From Gracilaria domingensis (Eukaryota; Rhodophyta; Florideophyceae; Gracilariales; Gracilariaceae), in the NCBI GenBank assembly GCA_022539475.1, contig VCMS01000063.1, forward strand, positions 62,001-126,000: DNA of 64,000 bases, given 5' to 3'. Position 1 is the first letter of the stretch. The number at the start of each line of letters is the position of its first letter. The position numbers were made by a program, and so were the translations under genes. Of the stretch, positions 53,401 through 62,300 are shown piece after piece. The notes under the pieces were generated by a model, which did not search any database, had not been told where the DNA came from, and saw only the letters and a program-made list of their open reading frames with translations.

Positions 53401-53539
53401 ATCAATACCGAGGGGATAACTTCCGGTCAGCTCTGATCCACATCGAAATTTTGCTGGAGGTTCATTTGCGCCCCGCAAAGTCACTCAAAGTATCCATCAA
53501 GATTCAAGAGGGTCCACTAATTCATCAGACTTATCATCA

Positions 53540-54022
53540 TTAACGTAGTGCCTCAAAACGTTCAGATTCGAACGTGAATGGTATTAATATGAATGAACGC
53601 ACTCTATTGATTACTTCAGGCAGCCACCATTTATCCAATTGTTTATACTTGTTGTTGGTAATAATTACTGCTGCATCCGACCGTGAATCTAAATGATCCT
53701 TTGGGACACCATCATGACCGTGCAAAAGCCAAAAGTTTAAAATGGCGTGCTCAAAGAGTGGTGGGAGCTCGGCAGATCCCCCTGCGATTTCAATCACACT
53801 TTTCTCGCTTATCAATCTGCGCAAATGTGCTTGATCGCACTGGTCATAATGATGAAGAGATGAAACGACAGCGATGACAGTCTTCTGTTGCTTTCGGAAA
53901 AACTCCAAGGCGCGCTCAATACGCTCAACTCGAAACTGCCTCTTAAACTCAAAGGCTGTTCCAACGTTTATCCCGTCAATGATAACGTCATACTTCCGTT
54001 TCTTTGTGATTGCGGTGACCAT
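53540..54022 (-). CDS. NYN/PIN-like ribonuclease domain protein, Zc3h12a (Regnase) type, copy 2
   Basis: 160 residues, diverged paralogue of 50459-51034, about 3 kb away in the same orientation. Shared pattern: YDVIIDGINVG (Asp 16), FRVERIERALEFFRKQQKTV IAVV, AHLRRLISEKSVIEIAGG, SDAAVIITNN (Asp 116), SFILIPFTFESERFE. The paired-aspartate site reads PPLFEHAILNFW, again without DD. It lacks the C-terminal 25 residues of copy 1. The upstream sequence has a further helical frame (VEKDILRTLCRAVEELTKKA) ending at a stop, perhaps an unjoined 5' exon. Activity uncertain. Confidence 0.55.
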   Translation of the reverse strand: MVTAITKKRKYDVIIDGINVGTAFEFKRQFRVERIERALEFFRKQQKTVIAVVSSLHHYDQCDQAHLRRLISEKSVIEIAGGSAELPPLFEHAILNFWLLHGHDGVPKDHLDSRSDAAVIITNNKYKQLDKWWLPEVINRVRSFILIPFTFESERFEALR

Positions 54023-55257
54023 GTTCTGCTCGCCTGGCTCGCGAATGCTATCAACACCTTTTGAAGAATACGTTAATCACTGGAGAACACAATACAACGG
54101 ATACGTATCCTACAGATTAACTTAGAAAAAGTCCCGTGCAGGAAAGCCACAGTCCGCTACTTTCGAGGGTGATGGACGTAAGGAGAAGCATCTTCGTGCG
54201 GTTCTGAAGGCCGTTCACTTAAACCACATCTGAGACGAGGCTTGCCATATCTAACTCAGACTGTTCGTTCCTACGGTTTGGCCCTGTGGGTCTGTCTAAT
54301 TATCTGTCCACATAAGGATACTATTTTGTCCAGTGCTTTCTTCGTAAGTTCTTCCACCGCTCGGCACAATGTTCGAAGAATGTCTTTTTCAACTAAGGAA
54401 CTCAGGATGAAGTCGACAAGCCCTTGCTAGTGAAGGTACAGAGTGAAGATTGAACATCATCACGTGCAACCCGCCACTTCACGTTGGCGAAGAATAATCA
54501 TCTCTTTGAATTGCATCGATCCAAGTTCCAAACCAACTAACAACTGAGATGATCCAAAGGGAAATGACTTGATGGCAGACCCATACTCTACAAAAGCGCA
54601 AGAGGAAGCCCGGAGCCAAACAACGTTTCTGTGGCGAGCAGCAAAACATACTTGCTGCCGCTCCCTGCTCTTGTAAGGTGCCATATAGCAAGCTACAAGT
54701 TCGAAGAGACCGCTCTATACGAGCTAATCACGAAACGGATTCTTTGCTAATTGCGCAACCTGTGCATCGACATATGTCGTAAGACTCACCTTGTAGTTCC
54801 GACGCTGCAGGATTCATCCACGAATCCCTTCTATCATTCGACATGTTCCTTTTTTGCTCCGAGAGACATGAGCTTCCAAACCTCGAAATGTGGATAGTAC
54901 TGCCTCTTTCAAGCATCAAAAATGCGAAAACCATATGGCGCCAATTTCACAGTACTGCAATATAAGAATTTAGGATAGCACTCATGCCAAGATAATGAAC
55001 AAAGAAAGAGAACCTGTTCTCTTCAAGCACTATCACAAAATGATAAAGAGAACATAGTTCAAGAACTCGTTTGATGGAGGAAAATACGAAGATTTTGTAT
55101 CCTGAAGCCTCTTCCAGAAATTGTTGGATAAGTTTGGAGGGATACAGACAGTTACAGACATCCCTCGTTGTAAACACCGCGCAAGATGAACATCTACTGT
55201 ATAAGAATTTGGAACCTGTCTATAACGGTCAGACCCCTCTTCAAGCATCCCAATCAA
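54023..55257 (-). pseudogene. Coding-like fragments upstream of NYN copy 2
   Basis: Minus-strand pieces with protein character: VDFILSSLVEKDILRTLCRA (about 54423-54280), FVEYGSAIKSFPFGSSQLLV GLELGSMQFKEMI (54684-54460), VFAFLMLERGSTIHISRFGS (54934-54728) and VDVHLARCLQRGMSVTVCIP PNL (55257-55033). The last one recalls the second strand-helix unit of the NYN fold (VERIELALEYF..VIAVAPP) and may be a third, decayed copy. Stops and frame changes separate the pieces; introns could explain some (GTGAAG...CACTAG, 68 nt, but its phase does not fit). Confidence 0.3.
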
Positions 55258-56035
55258 TACTTTTCAGAATACGGATATAGTAATAGTTATCTGTAGCTGT
55301 AAAAAGCAAGTGCTTCATAAATGACAATTTCTATGTAACAAGTCATTCTTGGTACGAGAATTTCGTTTTCCTTACCGTTCATATTGTAGGTAAATTCTTT
55401 GCGACCAAAGTAAAACATAATCCAAACGTTACTTAAACTGCCACCTACAATCTAACCTATAGAAAATAGCCGTTGCTTCAGACCATGTAAACAAAACCAT
55501 GTAACCCACAAAAAGAAACAGAAAACCAGCATCACCATTTTAAAACCTAGATTATCGTTCTGGCGCTCACGTCCTCGTACTCAACAGTGCAAAGCGAGAA
55601 AAAAGACTAAACATGTGAAAAAGTAGTCGGAAAGAGAAAACAAAGATATCTCTTTAATAAAAAAGCTATTTATTGATTAAAAGCTGTCCTATATTGTGAT
55701 AGTGCTCCAAACCTTAACAGAACAAGGCGATGTAAGCAGCACAGTTATCGTTGCTCTATGAAGGACCCACCGTGTGCTGCGCAGCATTTTTCAAGAAGAG
55801 AATTTGAGGCGGTGGTGCTTGCCCTTTACTAGATGGTTTCACGGAAAAAGCGAAGATGCGTAAATACCACCATAACGTTAAAATTCTCTTTGCACAGTCT
55901 ATATCGACATTCTGTTCACGGGGCGAAAACATTCAGAGATAGACCCAATAACATCTCTTAACATCTATTCTAGGTAAAGTTTCTATCTTGCAGGTCCTTA
56001 TAGTGTGCCAATTCAGCTGGTTTGCCATATGCAGT
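55258..56035. other. AT-rich intergenic region
   Basis: 780 bp without protein-like frames. Confidence 0.4.
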
Positions 56036-56425
56036 AGATACGGATGCGAGCGACTACCAAGTCGACTGTGCCCTATTCCAGACCATCAATGATGGGGAGC
56101 GATTGCCAATTGGGTATTGGTCATAGAGCCTCAACGTTCACGAGAGGAATTAATCGGTATCCAAGAAGTGCTTGGCAGTTGTCTAAGCATTACAGACACT
56201 GCGGCCCTATCTTATGGGGATACGCTTTATTGTCCATACCAATCAATCCACCTTACGCTGGCTACTCTCTATCGCAGAGCCATCTGGCCGCTTGATGCGG
56301 TTGAGACTTCGCTTGTCGGAATTGGACTTTGAAATCCGCTTCAAGAAAGGACTCCTGAACACTCCGGCTGATTGTAGTATAGCTCGGCCAGATCAACGGG
56401 GGCTCTACAAGACCGAGTGGTGACG
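56036..56425 (+). mobile_element. Ty3/Gypsy RNase H relic
   Basis: One frame still reads as the Ty3 RNase H domain: DTDASDYQVDCALFQTINDG, LPIGYWS, then TLRPYLMGIRFIVHTNQSTL RWLL and SGRLMRLRLRLSELDFEIRF KKGLLNTPADC, interrupted by at least three stop codons (TAG, TAA, TAA). It resembles but is clearly diverged from the same domain in the adjoining intact element (near 61390-61740), so it belongs to another, older family. Confidence 0.8.
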
Positions 56426-57076
56426 TCACGGGCTCCCGGGCACGTGTGCCTACTGTACCACGTGGGACGCGTAAGCGCAGGCTTGGACAAGACTAATTAG
56501 TCTATTTTCGTTAATTTAGAATTAATATTTACTCGGTAGTGTAGATATGTGGCCGGGGTGGTGCACCACAAATGCACCTCCCGGTGACCCACGTGGCACT
56601 AGGCCCGTGAGAGCCGGAGGGGCGCTCGGGTGTACTAAACCCCCGAGACGCCAACCTCCCACACCAAATGGTAAAGTCAAGCACCAACTAGGCTGATTTG
56701 ACACCAGTTCGGTTCTACAGTCACCAATTGGTAAGTCTAGTAGTCCTCTAATAGTTTTGCTGACCTCGAGGGTTATACGTGCCTGCCGCACACCAGTGCA
56801 GGCGTATTTACCACTTGGTCACCGTGCAATATAGGCAACGGCGGGTGCTGCTGACCTATTAGGTGTCACGCGTTTCACTCCTCCGCAGGGTCGAGCCCAC
56901 GCAGGGCTCCCCACAAGCAGCTCGCACCGATCGGTTATACCACATATTTTGGTCTCCGGACCAAAAATTTGTGGATTACCAAGTGGTTTTGGAAAGGCAG
57001 GATTTGGAAGTCACGAGATATCTGAGTGGTTTGGTTCTCGTTGCCGAAGCAATTTACTCCGACACCAGTTACCTAA
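56426..57076 (+). other. 5' non-coding part of the chromovirus (LTR and/or leader)
   Basis: 650 bp with no gene. It contains six CCANNTGG sites (56458, 56589, 56664, 56724, 56811, 56979). No primer-binding site ending TGG next to a CA terminus could be fixed, so the LTR end is not marked. Confidence 0.5.
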
Positions 57077-59341
57077 ATGGAGAAGCGGGGCGTGCGTCAC
57101 CCGAAAAGGGCGCCGAGCGCTCCACCAAGTGGCCACCTAGTACGGGGTTCAGTGTCCTATCCGGTATTGGATAAACCGGAGGACCTGATTTGGAAGGAAG
57201 GCCCACCGAGGGGGAAGAAAGTAGACCGAGAGGCTGGGGGCCCCTCGACCCTTCCCCGGGCTGACCAAGTGGACGGAGGAGCAGGTTCCGCAACGGAGGA
57301 GCCCGCTCCTGTAACAACCCCAGTGGTAGACCAAATAGAGGTGCCAGTCGGGCCGCGACTGGACCTGGACGAGGTCACCCGAGTGGTAGTTGATCGAGCC
57401 TCCCAGGAGGTCCTCGACAAGGTACCCGTGGTGGTGTTACAGTACCTAGAGAACGAGGTACGAAGACACATTGACCGAATGGTTATGCTGGCTTTGCAGA
57501 AGCAGGGGGCCAAGCTACCATCTCAGGTAGCCCATGCTGCCCTCATGAAGCAACCTCCCCGGCCGGCAGCGGAAGTCACCAAACCACTTGGTATTTTCCA
57601 TCCTACCCTTCCTACACAACCGATTGGTGAAGGATTTAGCGACCGCATGGGGAAAGGGGCAGAGCTTCCGGACATGGAGGGCCCGAGGTACGTATACCTC
57701 CCCCAACCCACTGGTGTAGCTCCGTCAGGACCACGTGGTGGAGACCCTGATGGAGATTCGTCGAGCTCAGGAGACGAGCGTCGACGTAAACCAAATGGTA
57801 AGAAGAAGAAAACCAAAAGGGGAAAGAGAAAGAGTCGCCGGTCGGACTCGGACTCTTCGTCCTCAGACACCGATTCGGATTCGTCAGGAGACGACGACCG
57901 TACAGGTTCACGACGCAAGAGGAAGGACTCTCGCCATAAGAAAGGAAAGAATCCCCGCAAGGGTAAGACCAAAAGGTATAACGATTCGGACTCAACTTCC
58001 GACGAGGAGACTGACCTAGAGGTGCTTACGCCGCTCAATGATTTATTCACCAAAGCGGTTGACTATCGTACCTATAGGTTAGAGAACAGACAGGCTGAGT
58101 ATACCAAAGAGGTAGCTCAGAAGATAACGAAGCATCATAGAAAGCTTCGTTTCCAACTGGGTGAAACTCGCTTTAGCGGGGATGACCCTATTGCGATCAT
58201 TGATTTCCTTCAAAGGTTCAAGATCGCTTGTGACCAGAATGGGTTTTCAGAGGCAGCAGCCATGTGGCTGTTTCAATTCTACCTAACTGGTCAGGCTGGA
58301 GCGTTGCTCCACAGCCGCCTCCAAGGAAACACCATGGCGGTGGACGAAGACCAAACGGAAATGTTGACGACATACCCACAGGTGGTTAACTTCCTACTGG
58401 AAACCTACGCGACCGATGAGGTAATCCAGGAGGCGTACGCAGAGGTGCTTGCGTACCGCCAGCGCGCGGGACAAACCGAATTGGAATTCGCTCGCTCCTT
58501 ATGGGCATTAGCCTCCCGCTGTGGAAGCGTCTTTACTACCAAAAGGTTGAAATCGATGTACGCCGACAACGTGGCGAAGTCTATCCGATCACAGGTTCGT
58601 AACTACCTAGCTACCGACCGCACGGTCGACTACAACGCACTAGCCCGCCATGCACAGGGACTAGGCGACACCGTTCGGTCAGGGGCCAGGAAAGACTCCG
58701 CACAACTTGGCAAACCATCGAAGGAGAAAGGAAAAACCAGGCGGTCAGTGTTTGACGTAGAGGAAGAGGAGACCACTACGGAGGAGGCGTCCACACAATA
58801 CGCCTCCCAGGGTCACCCAGTCCACTTGGTGCATGCGCAACCGACAACTCGATCGCACGGTAATACCTCTTGGTCCAGCTCGCTATCCAGCGAGCCACCC
58901 TCAAGACAAACCTCAGCTCTACCATCAGAGGTATCCGTACCGGTCAGCCCGGTCCTAGCGGTACCATTCAAGCAATATGGTGAACGAGGACCACCCCCGC
59001 AGCAACGGAGTGCAGTACCTACTGGAGGCCGTCCCCCATCGCGCGCGTCGTCGCTCGCGATGAAGGACCCCACAACCGGCAATCTCCTCTGTTGGTTCTG
59101 TTTGTCGCCTCACCACTTGGCCACAGCGTGCCCAAGTGTGGCTCCGCAGAACAGGAACGCTCTCCTGACTGCTCGCCAGCAGAACCACCAGGATATATTT
59201 GGGCCCCCGGCGCGGAGCGCAGGCACGGGACACGCAAATGCGCGACCCAATGCAGCCACACCTCATCAGGTACACCTCGTTACGGAGCAGGACCAAACGG
59301 ATCCCGCCCCGCAGGCGGAAAACGCCGAACAGTTGGGATAG
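57077..59341 (+). CDS. gag: Gag polyprotein of the chromovirus
   Basis: 754 residues. Residues 1-230 are low-complexity. Next is a strongly charged Ser/Asp/Lys/Arg block (KKKTKRGKRKSRRSDSDSSS and following, about 235-310), likely nuclear-targeting or nucleic-acid binding. The capsid-like retrotransposon gag domain follows: FQLGETRFSGDDPIAIIDFL, AAAMWLFQFYLTGQAGALLH, YAEVLAYRQRAGQTELEFAR. Near the end is a CCHC zinc knuckle CWFCLSPHHLATAC. Gag forms the particle that packages the RNA. Pol overlaps its 3' end in the -1 frame. Confidence 0.88.
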   Translation: MEKRGVRHPKRAPSAPPSGHLVRGSVSYPVLDKPEDLIWKEGPPRGKKVDREAGGPSTLPRADQVDGGAGSATEEPAPVTTPVVDQIEVPVGPRLDLDEVTRVVVDRASQEVLDKVPVVVLQYLENEVRRHIDRMVMLALQKQGAKLPSQVAHAALMKQPPRPAAEVTKPLGIFHPTLPTQPIGEGFSDRMGKGAELPDMEGPRYVYLPQPTGVAPSGPRGGDPDGDSSSSGDERRRKPNGKKKKTKRGKRKSRRSDSDSSSSDTDSDSSGDDDRTGSRRKRKDSRHKKGKNPRKGKTKRYNDSDSTSDEETDLEVLTPLNDLFTKAVDYRTYRLENRQAEYTKEVAQKITKHHRKLRFQLGETRFSGDDPIAIIDFLQRFKIACDQNGFSEAAAMWLFQFYLTGQAGALLHSRLQGNTMAVDEDQTEMLTTYPQVVNFLLETYATDEVIQEAYAEVLAYRQRAGQTELEFARSLWALASRCGSVFTTKRLKSMYADNVAKSIRSQVRNYLATDRTVDYNALARHAQGLGDTVRSGARKDSAQLGKPSKEKGKTRRSVFDVEEEETTTEEASTQYASQGHPVHLVHAQPTTRSHGNTSWSSSLSSEPPSRQTSALPSEVSVPVSPVLAVPFKQYGERGPPPQQRSAVPTGGRPPSRASSLAMKDPTTGNLLCWFCLSPHHLATACPSVAPQNRNALLTARQQNHQDIFGPPARSAGTGHANARPNAATPHQVHLVTEQDQTDPAPQAENAEQLG

Positions 59342-59397
59342 AGGCCTTCCCCAACTGTCCGAAGACGGAAGGCCTTCCAGAACCAAGTGGTGCAAGT

Positions 59398-62300
59398 ATG
59401 GACAATTACCCATTGGTTACAGGGGAGGAGAGCCTCATGGACGGCACCGAACCGATATGCTTTCTCAAGCATAGTAACTATAAGGTAAACGTCACCCTCG
59501 GGTTTACTTCTAACCACTTGGTACCATGCGTCACTGTCCTGGACACCGGGGCAGGACCTAATCTGGTGAATGCCAAATTATTAACTAACAGACAACTTAA
59601 TAAGCTTCAGCCATGTACATTAACTAACCCACTGGTTGACGCCAACAACAGACCACTAACCGTCATGGGAGCGCTTACCATAATGGTATTGATTGACACC
59701 ATGAGGGTCCGAGTTCGCTTCATAGTCGTCAACCAACTGGCAACAGACTGTATCCTCGGAACAACTTTTATAGACCAGCATGTCAGGGCAATTGTTCCAC
59801 GTTCTAAGACAGTTCTGTTCCATAATGGCCCCCGGATCGCCATTATTGGTAACCACAAGGGTGCCTCTACGAAAGAGAACCGCACTCAACACCAACCGGT
59901 CCCGGAAAACACACTCTCCAACAAGGTGCGATTGGCAAAGGCGGTAACAATACCGCCTATGAACCACTTGGTAGGGAAGGTCACGTGCCAACAACCTGGC
60001 CTGTTATCCAATCAGAACCATTCACGGTTGGCCGAACGACACATGACCTTAATGGCGAATGGCATAGTCGACAACATACCGACAAAACCGTTTCAGGTCT
60101 ACCTGAGTAACTTCAGCAACCGCCCGGTCAAGTTGCCAAAGCACACCGTAATTGGTCTTGCCTTACCGGCTCCCCGTACGATCTTTACAATTATACCACA
60201 ATGGTCCCACGAGGTCGTGGATGCTAAGGAAGGGGGGGGCAGTGTCAATTCGTTGAATTCGTCGCGAACAGACCATATGGTGCAGCGACTGGCTGAGCGA
60301 GAAGACCAGAAACTAGAGCTCGACCCAGTGACCAATTGGAAGACGGAGGTGAATATAGGACTTGAAGGGGAAGAGCTCAGAGCTCGGATCCTTGGACTCC
60401 TGGAGCCATTCAGTACCATGTGGTCGGGTAAGCTGGGAGCCATTAAGGCCACCCAGCACAGGATTGACCTCAAACCGGACTCCCGTCCCATCCACCAACA
60501 GCCATACCGCGCGGGACATAAGGCCCGTGAGGTAGAGCTGGAGGAGGTAGAGCGGATGCTCCGCGAGGGGGTTATAGAACCGGCAAACTCGGAATGGGCT
60601 AGCCCTGTAGTGCTAGTCCAAAAACGAGGAGAGACCCGTATGAGGTTCTGTATTGACTACAGAAAACTTAATGCCGTAACGGTAAGGGACTCGTACCCCA
60701 TCCCGAGGATGGATGAATGCATCGACTCCCTAGGAGATGCGAACATCTTTACCACACTGGACGCGAACTGCGGGTATTGGCAGATCGAAATACCAGAGGG
60801 TGACCGTGATAAGACTGCGTTTACATGCCACGCAGGCCTGTATCGCTTCTTACGCATGCCGTTTGGTTTAAGAAACGCCCCCGCTACCTTCCAAAGGGCG
60901 TTAGACATCATACTGTCTAAAGTGAAGTGGACAACCGCATTGGTATACATAGATGACGTAGTCATCTACTCGAGGTCCATAGAGGAGCACTTCTCGCACG
61001 TCCAAGTGGTACTGCAGTTGCTACAAGAGGCAGGCGTGACCCTCAAACTACGAAAGTGTATGTTCTTCAACCAAGAGGTAGAGTACCTAGGGCATACAAT
61101 AAGCCCCGGGAAACTCGAAGTGACCAAACGGAATATCCGAGCGGTACAGGAAGCGAAGCTCCCTACGTCGCAGACGGACATACGATCCTTTATAGGTCTA
61201 TGCAACGTCTACCGGCGGTTCATCAAGGGTTTTGCAAAGATAGCCGCACCCCTGAACCGGAGGTTGCAGAAGGGGCAGCCCACACACTTTGACCACCTGG
61301 AAGAGGACGAGGTGGAGGCGTTCTATACATTGAAAGCAGCGCTTCTCTCCCCACCGGTACTGGCATTGCCCAAAACGGGACTCCCGTATACACTGGACAC
61401 AGATGCGTCGGACGCCCAAATAGGTTGCTGCCTAATGCAGGAACAGGAGGACGGCAAGCTCGCACCAATTGGGTATTGGAGTAGAGCTCTTAACCAAGCG
61501 GAGCAGAACTACACCGTAACGGAGAAGGAATGCCTAGCGGTTGTTTGGAGTATGCTCATGCTACGTCCTTACCTATATGGTGTGCGCTTCACGCTCCGAA
61601 CGGATCACGACTCCTTGAGGTGGATATTAGGCTTGGCGGACGCATCGGGTCGTCTGGCCCGATGGCGTCTGAGACTCTCGGAGTTTGAGTACGATGTGCA
61701 GTACCGCCCCGGGGTCAAGCACCGAGTGGCGGATGCATTGTCCCGGTTGAATACCGAAGGATTGGACACTGACCCAGTGGACGACGACATCCCATGCTTT
61801 ACTATAGAACCAGCTAACCACGAGGTCAATGAAGTTCTGAAGGGATACTGGCATGATGACAGTACGTACCAAGTGGTAGTGGAGACCCTCCTTCCTGTGG
61901 AGGAAGGGGAACACGCTCCAATCACCCGTGAGGAATTCTTACGCGAACAATCGACCGATAGGTTGTGCAAAACGCTCGCTGACGTACTTGGAAGGAAGGA
62001 TTCTCATTTCGACGTCGACCACAATGGGTACCTCATCAGACGCTCACCTTTAGACGGAGCTCTCCAGAAGGTCGTACCTGAGTCATTAAGACAAAGGGTG
62101 TTATATCTGTCACACAATCCACGGCTTTCGGGACACCCTGGAGCCACGCGGTTGTACTATACCCTTCGGAGGCAATTCTACTGGCCGCATATGGCTAACG
62201 ATGTATATACCTATGTGGCGCAATGCAATTCGTGCATTAAGACCCGAGGTGGTGTGGCGAAGCACAGGAAGTACCTAAAGCTATTCCCGGCGGCGGGGCC

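Noticed and set aside
56426..57076. Full 5' LTR call with defined ends
   Set aside because: No matching direct repeat exists within the window, so LTR limits cannot be supported.
57523..58053. 176-codon minus frame within gag
   Set aside because: Antisense of the repetitive Ser/Asp/Lys/Arg region of gag, a composition artefact.
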